A stretch of 64,000 nucleotides of DNA from Tsuneonella sp. CC-YZS046. GTDB taxonomy: Bacteria; Pseudomonadota; Alphaproteobacteria; Sphingomonadales; Sphingomonadaceae. Under the pieces are notes generated by a model. It searched no databases. It was not told where the DNA came from and saw only the letters and a program-made list of their open reading frames with translations. Positions 16,729-24,879 of the stretch are shown piece after piece. Numbering within the stretch: position 1 is the stretch's first letter; each line of letters opens with the position of its first letter. The position numbers and the translations under genes are program-made. The DNA lies in contig NZ_CP141590.1 in the NCBI RefSeq assembly GCF_035581365.1, positions 1,860,001 to 1,924,000 of the forward strand, read 5' to 3'.

Positions 16729-16744
16729 CGCCCGACCCTGGGCG
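16729..16744 (-). promoter_or_regulatory. ANTAR-type hairpin P1 in the nrtA leader
   Basis: The RNA CGCCC-AGGGUC-GGGCG gives a 5-bp GC stem with hexaloop A1, G4. It lies 33 nt upstream of P2. Its 3' arm GGGCG is the same as in the nirB leader. Confidence 0.82.
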
Positions 16745-16797
16745 CCATCTTCGGTCGGATGCAACGCTAACCAATTCGCTGCCTGCGCGTAAAGCGA

Positions 16798-16817
16798 TTT
16801 TTGCGCTGCAGCATAAA
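16798..16817 (-). promoter_or_regulatory. Conserved near-inverted repeat upstream of the nrtA leader
   Basis: TTTATGC, six bases, GCAAAAA matches the perfect TTTTTGC/GCAAAAA repeat found upstream of nirB, at almost the same distance from P1 (53 against 55 nt). It begins directly after the nasS stop codon, so the nrtA promoter must lie in the ~210-bp nasS-nrtA gap. Its binding protein is unknown. Confidence 0.5.
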
Positions 16818-16818
16818 A

Positions 16819-18033
16819 TTACCGGCCGGGCAGAGCCTTGAGATATGCTTCCAGATCGTCCGGATCGAATATCCGGTCATCGAAAAAACCGTCCTTGCCC
16901 AATGTGATGGAACCCGATTGAGTGCCCACCTGGGTCAGCCCGCGCAAGCTTCCCTCCACCTTGGAGCTCGCGCCCGGCAGGCTTTCGCCGATGTCTTTTA
17001 ATGCACTGCGGTATATGTCCGGGCGAAAGACCTTCCCGGCCGTGCGCGCGTCCTCAGCGCGGAACTCCAGCGCATCCCAGCGCACCATCTGCGTGTAAAG
17101 CCATTGGGCCTGGCTTACCCAGGGAAAGTTCGCGGCTTCCCGGTACTGAAACATGAAATCGGAATAATGCACGGGCCGGTCGCCTTGCCGCAGCACCAGA
17201 TGATCGGAGATCGCGCGCCGGATGAGCGCGGCATCCTGATCGAGATAGGCTGGTCGCGCGAGCACAGCCGCATTCTCGTCCCAATTGGCGGGATCGACGA
17301 AGTGGCTTCCGGCCTTGCGCATCGCCCGGATGAGAGCTTCGACCTGCGGTCGTTTCTCATCGAGCACGGGCTCGCGCATCGCCAGCACCTTTTCGACCCC
17401 GCGCCGCCAGATCTGCGCCGTTGCCAACACGATCACGCCCGCTCCGCGATCCACCGCAACACTGTTCCATGGCTCGCCGACACAGGCTCCGTCGATCTCC
17501 CCGCTATCCAGCGCATCGGCAATGAACGGGGGAGCGACCGTCACCAGCTCTATATCCTTGTCGGGGACGATCCCGCACGCCGCCAGCCAATAACGGACCA
17601 TGTAATTATGGCTGGAATAGCGATGCACGACGCCCAGCCGGATCGGCCGCCCCCCCTTGCGCCGCCGCGCCGCCTCTATCGCCAGCGCCGCACCGATCTG
17701 GCGCGGGTCGCCCAGTGTCCCGTCAAAGCCGATACTTTCCGCAAGATCGGGCCGCAGCGAGATCGCATTGCCATTCAGGCCCAGCACGAACGGAGCGGCA
17801 AGCGGCTGCGCGGGGCGGGAGCGGCCCAGCGCGGTGGCGATCGCCAACGGAGCGATCAGATGCGCCGCATCGGTATGGCCATACAGCAGGCGATCCAGAA
17901 CCGTCGCCCAGGAAACATCGCGAATGAAGCGCAGCCGAAGACCTTCCTCTTCGGCAAAGCCATGCTCATGCGCGAGGATCGGAAGGCAGGCATCGACCAG
18001 CGGCAGGAACCCGATCGCAAGATCTTCACTCAT
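16819..18033 (-). CDS. nasS: Cytoplasmic nitrate sensor of the NasS-NasT pair
   Basis: The 404-residue protein is related to NrtA/CmpA (RLGVVHRYSSHNYMVRYWLAACG, GACVGEPWNSVAV) but has no signal peptide or lipobox, so it stays in the cytoplasm. NasS proteins bind nitrate or nitrite and hold NasT inactive when the ligand is absent. The gene follows nasT with a 31-nt gap and precedes the nrtA leader. That arrangement, with the ANTAR gene next door, makes NasS more likely than a transport protein that has lost its leader. Confidence 0.9.
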   Translation of the reverse strand: MSEDLAIGFLPLVDACLPILAHEHGFAEEEGLRLRFIRDVSWATVLDRLLYGHTDAAHLIAPLAIATALGRSRPAQPLAAPFVLGLNGNAISLRPDLAESIGFDGTLGDPRQIGAALAIEAARRRKGGRPIRLGVVHRYSSHNYMVRYWLAACGIVPDKDIELVTVAPPFIADALDSGEIDGACVGEPWNSVAVDRGAGVIVLATAQIWRRGVEKVLAMREPVLDEKRPQVEALIRAMRKAGSHFVDPANWDENAAVLARPAYLDQDAALIRRAISDHLVLRQGDRPVHYSDFMFQYREAANFPWVSQAQWLYTQMVRWDALEFRAEDARTAGKVFRPDIYRSALKDIGESLPGASSKVEGSLRGLTQVGTQSGSITLGKDGFFDDRIFDPDDLEAYLKALPGR

Positions 18034-18064
18034 TTCGCGCTTCCCATCATCTGCCGCCTGTCCT

Positions 18065-18643
18065 TCATTGCCCGCCGATGAGGTCGTGCGCCGTCACGAC
18101 CGCTTCCGCGATCTCGACGATGCGCCGGTTGGAATTCATCGCCTTGCGGCGCAACTCGGCATAGGCCTCCGGCTCGCCGATCGAGCGGCTGTCCATCAGG
18201 ATACGCTTGGCCCGGTCAACCATGTCCCGCTCGGCCAGCTTGCCCTTTGCCTCCGCGAGATCGGATTGCAGCCGCGAGAAGGCATTGAAACGGCGGATCG
18301 CCAGATCGAGCAACGGCCTGATGCGGTTAGACGCAAGGCCGTCTACGACATAGGCGGAGACGCCCGCGTCGATTGAAGCGGCAATCGCATCGTCGTCCGA
18401 CTGATCGACGAACATCGCGATCGGCCGGGCGAGGGCGCGGCTCACCGCGAAATACTCCTCCAGAACGTCGCGGGACGGATTGCCCAGATCGATCAGGACA
18501 ATGTCCGGATCGATCCTTTCGAGCTGGGCAAGCAAGGCCTTCCGATCGGTGAGCGTGAAGATTTCGCAACCGTCGAGTTCGGCCAGCCCCTCCTCGATAA
18601 TCGAGGCGCGCAGGGCGCTTTCATCGACAACGGCAACTCGCAT
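18065..18643 (-). CDS. nasT: ANTAR-domain response regulator, nitrate antiterminator
   Basis: The 192-residue protein has an N-terminal receiver-like domain (MRVAVVDES, then DIVLIDLGNPS) and a C-terminal ANTAR domain of about 55 residues (AKGKLAERDMVDRAKRILMDSRSIGEPEAYAELRRKAMNSNRRIVEIAEAVV, given in full only as this family mark) that binds RNA hairpins. I chose the ATG at 18643, which begins with the standard receiver beta strand; an 8-codon extension is possible. When NasS releases it, NasT should bind the paired A-x-x-G hairpins in the nrtA and nirB leaders and prevent termination. nasT and nasS form one transcript. No such hairpins were found before nasT itself. Confidence 0.92.
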   Translation of the reverse strand: MRVAVVDESALRASIIEEGLAELDGCEIFTLTDRKALLAQLERIDPDIVLIDLGNPSRDVLEEYFAVSRALARPIAMFVDQSDDDAIAASIDAGVSAYVVDGLASNRIRPLLDLAIRRFNAFSRLQSDLAEAKGKLAERDMVDRAKRILMDSRSIGEPEAYAELRRKAMNSNRRIVEIAEAVVTAHDLIGGQ

Positions 18644-18727
18644 GGCGAGCCTTATTGCAGCGCACAATGGCTCGTTGCAAGCAGGAGAATGAATTTAGCG
18701 CAGCGCCACGCAGCACCCTTGCCAGGG

Positions 18728-19531
18728 TCAAATCACTCCCGCCACGAGCACCACCAGCCATGCCGCGGGCAGGAACAGCATCTGGGCCAGCAGCGTTCCG
18801 GCAATGCGGCTGAGCGAGAGCCACACTATGGTGCGGCGGAACATCGGCTCGCTGATATTCCCGGCCACCACATCGTCCGTCATCACCGAAAGCTGGGGGT
18901 CGATCAGCACGAACAGCAGAATGGTCGCAAATCCATTGACGACCGCGGAAAGCTGCGACGCCGTGACTCGATATTCGGGATAGAGATAGCCGGCATAGAG
19001 CGATGCCACGACCCCGACGGTCAACAGGGCCTGAGCCAGCACATTGAGAAAGATCACCGTCCCCGAAATCCCTCTGGGCTTCCGCAATTCCGCCACATGC
19101 GTCATTCGCGGCGCGGTGCTGGTCCGGCGGATATATCCGAGGCCGCCCCTCGCGAAGGCATGCATCACCAGCTTCGGGATCGAGCGATGGTCCTGGAAAT
19201 CGTTGATGGCGCTGCAGAACCAGCGCTGGACGGTGGGGATCATGAGCGTGCCGGCGATTGTCGCGATCGTGGCGGAAAGCAGGATCATCCGGAAGTCGCG
19301 CAGCAGGAACTCGCCGGTTCCTTCCGCCAGGGCGTTCTCGATGCGCTTGGCCAGAAAGGGACCGAGAAAGCTGTTGGAGAGCCGTGAGAGCAGCACAAGG
19401 ACGTTGAACAGGGCGAAGGACACCGCGATCCGCCGCGTGCGAACGCCGGCGATGCGCGCGGCATAGGCAAGCGCTCCGATGAGATTTATGCCGAAGGTGA
19501 GCAGGCAGATAACCGCCAGTTGCATATCCAT
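18728..19531 (-). CDS. Membrane protein resembling the Amj family of lipid II flippases
   Basis: The 267-residue protein is an integral membrane protein with about six hydrophobic segments. The N-terminal stretch (INLIGALAYAARIAGVRTRRIAVSFALFNVLVLLSRLSN) resembles the Amj/DUF2837 family. In Bacillus, Amj can replace MurJ in flipping the peptidoglycan precursor lipid II. The start at 19531 is chosen because GGAG lies 7 nt upstream and the hydrophobic region begins at once; the longer frame adds 54 unlikely residues. It is divergent from the SLC13 gene, and it is the only cell-wall related gene in this part of the window. Family recall is from memory, so the function is tentative. Confidence 0.6.
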   Translation of the reverse strand: MDMQLAVICLLTFGINLIGALAYAARIAGVRTRRIAVSFALFNVLVLLSRLSNSFLGPFLAKRIENALAEGTGEFLLRDFRMILLSATIATIAGTLMIPTVQRWFCSAINDFQDHRSIPKLVMHAFARGGLGYIRRTSTAPRMTHVAELRKPRGISGTVIFLNVLAQALLTVGVVASLYAGYLYPEYRVTASQLSAVVNGFATILLFVLIDPQLSVMTDDVVAGNISEPMFRRTIVWLSLSRIAGTLLAQMLFLPAAWLVVLVAGVI

Positions 19532-19704
19532 GATGGAACTCCAGACCGTGCGCATAGCCTTGCAGGTGGCTAATCTCGATCTCTCGAATTGGAAATAGAT
19601 CATGCTGCGGTTATGGACGGGAAGATGGACCCAGCGTTCGGACAGGGAATGACCCCACCACTCCCCATCGCCAGGCCTGCCCGAACCCCGCACCGGGGCG
19701 CCTC

Positions 19705-21486
19705 ATGACATTCGACCAATGGGCGATCATCGCCATCCTCGTCATCATGCTCGTCGTCTATGCGACCGAGCGCTTCCGCGTCGACCTGGTGGCGATGACC
19801 GGGCTGGGCGCCGGATACCTCTCCGGCGTGGTGCCGGTGCAGAACGTGTTCGCGGGGTTTTCCAGCCCGGCCGTGATTACGGTGGCCGAAGTGCTGCTGA
19901 TCGTGTCCGCCCTTTCGGCGACGCGCGTGATCGACGATTTTTCCCGCAGGATCATCGCGCGGGCCAGCAACGAGACGGCGGTTCTGGCGATCCTTTGCGC
20001 GACCGGGGCTTTCATATCGGTTTTCATGAACAACATCGGCGCGCTCGCGCTGATGTTCCCGGTGGCGCTGTCGGTCTGCGTCCGGCTGAATATCGCGCCG
20101 GGCCGCATCCTGATGCCGCTGTCCTTCGCCACCCTGCTGGGCGGCATGTGCTCGCTTACCGGCACGCCGGCTAATCTGGTGGTCAATCAGTGGAATATCT
20201 CCGAAACCGGCGCCGGCTTCGGCTATTTCGAGCTTGCCCTGATCGGCGGGCCGGTCGCCCTGGCCGGACTGGCGTGGATCGTCTTTGCCGCGCCGCGCGT
20301 CTTTCGCCATCTCTATGCCCCCGAAACCGCGCCCTTCGACGCGGGGCCGAGCGAGTTTCTGGCGGAGATGGCGGTTCCGCCGATGTCGGAAATGGCCGGC
20401 CTGCATCTTCCCGATGCGGAAGACCGCTTCGGCATCGCGATCCACGGCGTGCTGCGCCATGGCAATCATGTCTTCGCGAGACGCGGCGATATTCTCATCG
20501 CCGCGGATGATACCCTGCTGGTCGAAGGCAGCCTCGCCCGCCTGGACGAGCTGGAAGGCGCCGGCATCCTGCAGGCCACGCTCGAGCAGGCGGAGCACCC
20601 CATCGCGCCGGGGCGCATGGAAGTGGTGGTCATGCCGGAAAGCCTGCTGCTCGGCTCCCGCATAGCGGACGTGCAGGCTTTCGCCGAGAGCGCAGTCGGC
20701 GTCGCGGGGCTCGCCAGCAGACGCAGGCGGATCGAGGGGCGGTTCGAGGACATTCAGATCGGCATGGGCGACGTGCTGATCCTGGCCGGAGAGCGCAATA
20801 GCCTGCGTCAGACCGCGGCGGATTGCGGAGTGCTCCCCCTTTCCCGGCGCAGGCCGCGCATAATCAGCAGAATGGCGAAGCCCAGCGTCGCGACCTTCGC
20901 GGTGGGCATCCTGCTTACCGCCTTCAATATCGTCCCCACCGAGGTCGCCTTCGGCGCGGTGGTGATCGTCATGGCCATGCTGGGCAGCCTCAACCTGCGC
21001 AGCGCCTTGCAGGACATCAACTGGACGATCATCATCCTGCTGGCCTGCATGATACCGCTCGGCATGGCGGTCGAGCAGACCGGAGCCGCCAGGGTGATCG
21101 CCAATACGATCGCGGAATATCTGCCGATGACGGAGCCGCTGGCGGTGGCAACGGTGGTGCTGCTGCTGGCCGTCGCCATCACCCCTTTCATAGACAATGT
21201 TTCGACCGCCGTGGTGCTGAGTCCGATCGCGGCGGGGATCGCGTCCCGCACCGGCGTGCCCGTGGAACCGCTGCTGATGGCCGTCGCAGTGGGCGCATCG
21301 CTCGATTTCCTCACGCCTTTCGGGCACCACAACAACGCGGTGGTCATGGGCGCGGCGGGTTATCGCTTCCGGGATTTCCCACGGCTCGGCGCGCCGCTGC
21401 TGACGATCTGCCTGATCGTGGCGGTCCTGGCGCTTGCCGGTGTCCTAAACGGCCCCTCACTTGCAACATTTTTTTGGAACGGCTAA
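19705..21486 (+). CDS. SLC13-family permease with two TrkA-C (RCK_C) domains, probable sulfate/anion transporter
   Basis: The 593-residue protein has hydrophobic segments at both ends and a cytoplasmic insert at about residues 210-385 holding two TrkA-C domains (FGIAIHGVLRHGNHVFARRGDILI..., GSRIADVQ...IGMGDVLILAGE). The motifs TGTPANLVV and DNVSTAVVLSPIA belong to the SLC13/DASS anion:sodium symporter fold. Bacterial proteins with this layout are often sulfate or other inorganic anion carriers. The neighbours downstream are an Rrf2 regulator and the sulfate ABC transporter, so sulfate is the best guess. It could also carry dicarboxylates. It ends 43 nt before the Rrf2 gene and may be co-transcribed with it. 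Confidence 0.82.
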   Translation: MTFDQWAIIAILVIMLVVYATERFRVDLVAMTGLGAGYLSGVVPVQNVFAGFSSPAVITVAEVLLIVSALSATRVIDDFSRRIIARASNETAVLAILCATGAFISVFMNNIGALALMFPVALSVCVRLNIAPGRILMPLSFATLLGGMCSLTGTPANLVVNQWNISETGAGFGYFELALIGGPVALAGLAWIVFAAPRVFRHLYAPETAPFDAGPSEFLAEMAVPPMSEMAGLHLPDAEDRFGIAIHGVLRHGNHVFARRGDILIAADDTLLVEGSLARLDELEGAGILQATLEQAEHPIAPGRMEVVVMPESLLLGSRIADVQAFAESAVGVAGLASRRRRIEGRFEDIQIGMGDVLILAGERNSLRQTAADCGVLPLSRRRPRIISRMAKPSVATFAVGILLTAFNIVPTEVAFGAVVIVMAMLGSLNLRSALQDINWTIIILLACMIPLGMAVEQTGAARVIANTIAEYLPMTEPLAVATVVLLLAVAITPFIDNVSTAVVLSPIAAGIASRTGVPVEPLLMAVAVGASLDFLTPFGHHNNAVVMGAAGYRFRDFPRLGAPLLTICLIVAVLALAGVLNGPSLATFFWNG

Positions 21487-21489
21487 ATA

Positions 21490-21507
21490 CCTACTTGCGT
21501 GATAGGG
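21490..21507. promoter_or_regulatory. Candidate Rrf2 operator upstream of the Rrf2 gene
   Basis: CCTACT, six bases, ATAGGG makes an imperfect inverted repeat in the gap before the Rrf2 gene. A second CCTACT-containing repeat precedes cysP. Rrf2 proteins commonly bind such short palindromes, so autoregulation is possible. Confidence 0.3.
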
Positions 21508-21529
21508 AAGGGTTTATGCGGCGGCTCTC

Positions 21530-21988
21530 ATGATTTCCAACAAGGCCAAATATGCGTTTCGCGCCCTTCTCGCCGTGGCCGCGGAGCCGGAAGGGGAGTC
21601 CCTGACGAGCGCAGAGATCGCGCGCCGCCATGCGATCCCGCACAAGTTCCTCGAGCAGATCCTTCTCGATCTCAAGAAAGCCGGCATCCTCGACAGCCGG
21701 AGGGGAAAAAGTGGGGGATATGTGATGCTTAGGCCGGCCGACACGATCAGCTTCGGTGAAGTCCTGCGTCTTTTCGAAGGCCCTCTCGCCCCGCTTCCGT
21801 GCCTGTCCCGGCAAGCCTATCGCCGCTGCGAGGATTGCGTGAGCGAAGCCAATTGCGCGATCCGCAGGGAGTTCGGCCGCGCATACGACGCCAGCCGGCG
21901 GGTGCTTGATTCCCGCACCATCGCCGATGCCCTGGGGAACGGGTCCAGCGGGTTCGAAATACTGCCGGAGGAGCGCCAGGCAGGCTGA
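21530..21988 (+). CDS. Rrf2-family transcriptional regulator, likely of sulfur metabolism
   Basis: The 152-residue protein has the Rrf2 winged-helix N-terminus (KAKYAFRALLAVA...HKFLEQILLDLKKAGILDSRRGKSGGY) and a four-cysteine cluster (PCLSRQAYRRCEDCVSEANC). The spacing differs from the three-Cys [2Fe-2S] set of IscR. Rrf2 relatives such as CymR control cysteine and sulfur genes. Here the gene sits between an SLC13 permease and cysPTWA, so it most likely regulates sulfate uptake in response to sulfur or Fe-S status. The start ATG follows a short leader with a weak ribosome site. Confidence 0.85.
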   Translation: MISNKAKYAFRALLAVAAEPEGESLTSAEIARRHAIPHKFLEQILLDLKKAGILDSRRGKSGGYVMLRPADTISFGEVLRLFEGPLAPLPCLSRQAYRRCEDCVSEANCAIRREFGRAYDASRRVLDSRTIADALGNGSSGFEILPEERQAG

Positions 21989-22012
21989 GCCGCGAAAAAC
22001 ACGCTTGCAATC

Positions 22013-22028
22013 CCTACTAAATAGATAG
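22013..22028. promoter_or_regulatory. Candidate Rrf2 operator upstream of cysP
   Basis: CCTACT-AAAT-AGATAG is an imperfect palindrome in the 111-bp gap between the Rrf2 gene and cysP. It shares CCTACT with the repeat before the Rrf2 gene. The AT-rich centre would also suit a promoter -10 region. Confidence 0.35.
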
Positions 22029-22099
22029 ACATAATGGGCTGTCGGGCGGGTTCATGCCGTTTTCCGGCGGAAATGGCTCGCCTTCAGGGAGAATCGCAA

Positions 22100-23143
22100 G
22101 TGAACCGTGTAGGGAATTCGCGCTTATGGCTCGCGGCCGTCACTGGGCTGGCGCTGCTTGGCGCGTGCTCGAAGGAAGGCGGGTTACAGGCGGATTCCAA
22201 GGGCGCGGTCGAGATTCTCAATGTCTCCTACGACCCCACGCGCGAGCTTTACGCCGCCCTGAACCCGAAGTTCGTCGAGAAGTGGAAGGCCGAGAGCGGC
22301 CAGGACGTGACCATCAACCTGAGCCACGGCGGCTCGGGCAAGCAGGCCCGGGCGGTCATCGACGGGCTGAACGCCGATGTGGTGACGCTCGCCCTGGCCT
22401 ATGACATCGACGAAATCGCGGCGCGCACCGGCAAGCTGCCGGCCGATTGGCAAACGCGCCTCCCGCGCAACAGCTCGCCCTATAATTCGACCATCGTGTT
22501 CCTGGTCCGCAAGGGCAACCCCAAGGGCATCAAGGACTGGGGCGATCTGGTGAAGCCGGGCGTCGCGGTCATCACTCCCAATCCCAAGACCAGCGGCGGC
22601 GCCCGCTGGAACTTCCTCGCGGCCTGGGCCTATGGCCGCGAGAAGCTCGGTTCCGACGCGGCCGCGCAGCAATTCGTGAAGCAGCTCTATGCCAATGTGC
22701 CGGTGCTCGACAGCGGCGCGCGCGGCTCCACCACCACCTTCGTGGAGCGCGGGATCGGCGATGTGCTGCTCGCCTGGGAAAACGAGGCCTTCCTCGCCCG
22801 GAAGGAATTGGGCGAAGGCAAGTTCGATATCGTCACGCCTTCGATTTCCATCCGCGCGGAGCCGCCGATCGCCGTGGTGGACGGGAACGCCAGAAAGCAC
22901 GGCACGGAAAAGGTCGCGCAGGCCTATCTCAGCTATCTCTACACGCCGGAAGCGCAGGAAATCATCGCGCAGAACCATTACCGTCCGATCGACGATCAGG
23001 TCGCGGCGAAATATGCGTCGACCTTCCCCAGGATCAATCTCGTAACCATCGACGGCGCGTTCGGCGGCTGGGCCGCCGCCCAGAAGAAGTTTTTCGACGA
23101 CGGCGCGATCTTCGACAAGATCTTCGCGAACGGCAAACGGTAA
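22100..23143 (+). CDS. cysP: Sulfate/thiosulfate ABC transporter binding lipoprotein
   Basis: The 347-residue protein belongs to the Sbp/CysP family: [22 protein letters not shown] near the N-terminus, the [16 protein letters not shown] anion-binding stretch, [16 protein letters not shown], and [11 protein letters not shown]. An N-terminal hydrophobic segment ending in LLGAC (Cys23) marks a lipoprotein, while most family members are soluble periplasmic proteins. I chose the GTG at 22100 because AGGGAGA lies just upstream and the signal peptide then begins properly; the longer ATG frame from 22034 adds a Cys/Arg-rich leader with no function. It delivers sulfate to CysT/CysW. Sbp is the alternative name for the same fold. 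Confidence 0.92.
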   Translation: MNRVGNSRLWLAAVTGLALLGACSKEGGLQADSKGAVEILNVSYDPTRELYAALNPKFVEKWKAESGQDVTINLSHGGSGKQARAVIDGLNADVVTLALAYDIDEIAARTGKLPADWQTRLPRNSSPYNSTIVFLVRKGNPKGIKDWGDLVKPGVAVITPNPKTSGGARWNFLAAWAYGREKLGSDAAAQQFVKQLYANVPVLDSGARGSTTTFVERGIGDVLLAWENEAFLARKELGEGKFDIVTPSISIRAEPPIAVVDGNARKHGTEKVAQAYLSYLYTPEAQEIIAQNHYRPIDDQVAAKYASTFPRINLVTIDGAFGGWAAAQKKFFDDGAIFDKIFANGKR

Positions 23144-23149
23144 CCTGTC

Positions 23150-24040
23150 ATGGAAATCGCATTGAGCAGTCCACTGCAGATGCCCGCTTCACCGACAAGC
23201 TCGGAGCCGGCCCGTCGCGCAAGGCGCAAATCGGTCATCCCCGGTTTCGGGCTGACGATGGGGCTTACCCTGGCCTGGCTCTCGCTGATCGTGCTGATCC
23301 CGTTGAGCACCGTGTTCGTCCGCTCCGCCGGAATGGGCATCTCGGATTTCGTGGCCGCCGGTTTCGCGCCCCGCGCCCTGGCCGCCTACAGGATCAGCTT
23401 CGGCACCGCATTCGCCGCCGCCGTGATCAATGGCGTTTTTGGCCTGCTCACCGCCTGGGTGCTGGTGCGTTACGACTTTCCGGGGAAGCGCATCATCAAC
23501 GCCCTGGTCGATCTCCCGTTCGCCTTGCCCACCGCGGTCGCGGGCATCGCCCTGACGGCGATCTATGCCGGCAATGGCTGGATCGGGCAGTTCTTTGAGC
23601 CGCTGGGGATTCAGCTTGCCTATTCGCCGCTCGGCATCACCCTGGCATTGATCTTCATCGGCCTGCCCTTCGTCGTGCGATCGGTCGAGCCGGTGCTGGA
23701 GGATCTCAGCATCGAGGTGGAGGAAGCCGCGCTTTCGCTGGGAGCGCGCCCCTGGCAGGTCTTCGCGCGGGTCATCCTGCCCGCGATCCTGCCCTCGCTG
23801 CTCACCGGCTTCGCGCTCGCCTTCGCCCGTGGGGTGGGGGAATACGGCTCGGTCATCTTCATCGCCGGGAACATGCCCTTCAAGTCCGAGATCGCGCCGC
23901 TGCTGATCGTGACGCATCTCGAGCAATATGACTATGCGGCGGCGGCGGCGATCGCCACCGTCATGCTGATCGCTTCCTTCGCCATCCTGCTGGCGATCAA
24001 TCTCGTCCAGGCGTGGAGCCGGAAGAGGCTGTCGGCATGA
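23150..24040 (+). CDS. cysT: Sulfate ABC transporter permease, CysT/CysU subunit
   Basis: The 296-residue inner-membrane permease has a polar tail of ~30 residues and about six to seven membrane segments. The family loop is present ([28 protein letters not shown]), which contacts CysA, as is the [21 protein letters not shown] segment. It follows cysP by 6 nt and overlaps cysW by 4 nt (ATGA). It forms the sulfate channel together with CysW. Confidence 0.94.
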   Translation: MEIALSSPLQMPASPTSSEPARRARRKSVIPGFGLTMGLTLAWLSLIVLIPLSTVFVRSAGMGISDFVAAGFAPRALAAYRISFGTAFAAAVINGVFGLLTAWVLVRYDFPGKRIINALVDLPFALPTAVAGIALTAIYAGNGWIGQFFEPLGIQLAYSPLGITLALIFIGLPFVVRSVEPVLEDLSIEVEEAALSLGARPWQVFARVILPAILPSLLTGFALAFARGVGEYGSVIFIAGNMPFKSEIAPLLIVTHLEQYDYAAAAAIATVMLIASFAILLAINLVQAWSRKRLSA

Positions 24041-24879
24041 ACGATATCCTCGCCCTGTTCAGGACGGTTCGCGCGCGGCATTTTCTGATCGCCGCGGCCC
24101 TGGCCTTCATCGCGCTGTTCCTGGTGCTGCCCCTGGTTGCGGTATTCACCGAAGCCTTGTCCAAGGGCTTCGCGGCCTATGGCTCGGCCCTGATCGAGCC
24201 GGATGCGCTGGCCGCCGTCAAGCTGACCTTGCTGGTCGCGGCGATCAGCGTTCCGGTCAATATCGTGTTCGGAATATGCGCCGCATGGGCCGTCGCGAAG
24301 TTCGATTTCCCGGGCAAGAGCCTGCTGGTCACCTTCATCGACCTGCCGTTCTCGGTGTCTCCCGTGGTGGCCGGCCTGATCTACGTCCTGCTGTTCGGAG
24401 CGCAGGGCTGGCTCGGCCCGTGGCTGCAGGACCACGACATCCAGATCATCTTCGCGGTGCCGGGTATCGTCCTCGCTACCGTATTCGTCACCTTTCCCTT
24501 CGTCGCGCGCGAACTGATCCCGCTGATGAACGAGCAAGGCCGCGATGACGAGGAAGCCGCCCTTTCGCTCGGAGCCAGCGGCTTCCAGACCTTCCTGCGC
24601 GTGACCCTGCCCAACATCCGCTGGGGCCTGCTCTACGGCGTCCTGCTCTGCAACGCGCGGGCGATGGGCGAATTCGGCGCGGTATCCGTGGTTTCCGGGC
24701 ATTTGCGCGGGTTGACCAACACCATGCCGCTGCATGTCGAGATTCTCTACAACGAATATAATTTCGTCGCCGCCTTCGCAGTCGCCTCCCTGCTCGCCCT
24801 GCTGGCGCTGGTGACCCTGATCCTCAAATCCATCGTGGAATGGCGGTTCGACTATCATCGCAGGAGTGCGGCCCATTGA
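24037..24879 (+). CDS. cysW: Sulfate ABC transporter permease, CysW subunit
   Basis: The 280-residue permease carries the CysW-type pattern: [17 protein letters not shown] after the first membrane segment, [32 protein letters not shown] as the ATPase-contact loop, and [21 protein letters not shown]. The ATG at 24037 overlaps the cysT stop and is preferred to the GTG 24 nt upstream inside cysT. It pairs with CysT. The end overlaps the TTG start of cysA. Confidence 0.94.
   Translation: MNDILALFRTVRARHFLIAAALAFIALFLVLPLVAVFTEALSKGFAAYGSALIEPDALAAVKLTLLVAAISVPVNIVFGICAAWAVAKFDFPGKSLLVTFIDLPFSVSPVVAGLIYVLLFGAQGWLGPWLQDHDIQIIFAVPGIVLATVFVTFPFVARELIPLMNEQGRDDEEAALSLGASGFQTFLRVTLPNIRWGLLYGVLLCNARAMGEFGAVSVVSGHLRGLTNTMPLHVEILYNEYNFVAAFAVASLLALLALVTLILKSIVEWRFDYHRRSAAH
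24862..24866 (+). promoter_or_regulatory. Ribosome binding site deciding the TTG start of cysA
   Basis: AGGAG ends 9 nt before the TTG at 24876, which overlaps the cysW stop codon. The alternative ATG at 24840 has no such site and would put 12 extra residues before the conserved [11 protein letters not shown] start. Confidence 0.65.

Noticed and set aside
16760-16780. GG and GC doublets in the nrtA leader considered as a sigma-54 promoter.
   Set aside because: The distance between GG and GC is 8 bases where 10 are required, and the -24 TGGCAC part is poor. No match exists in the nirB leader.
22034-22099. ATG at 22034 as the start of cysP.
   Set aside because: The 22 added residues precede the signal peptide, and a good ribosome site stands before the GTG at 22100 instead.
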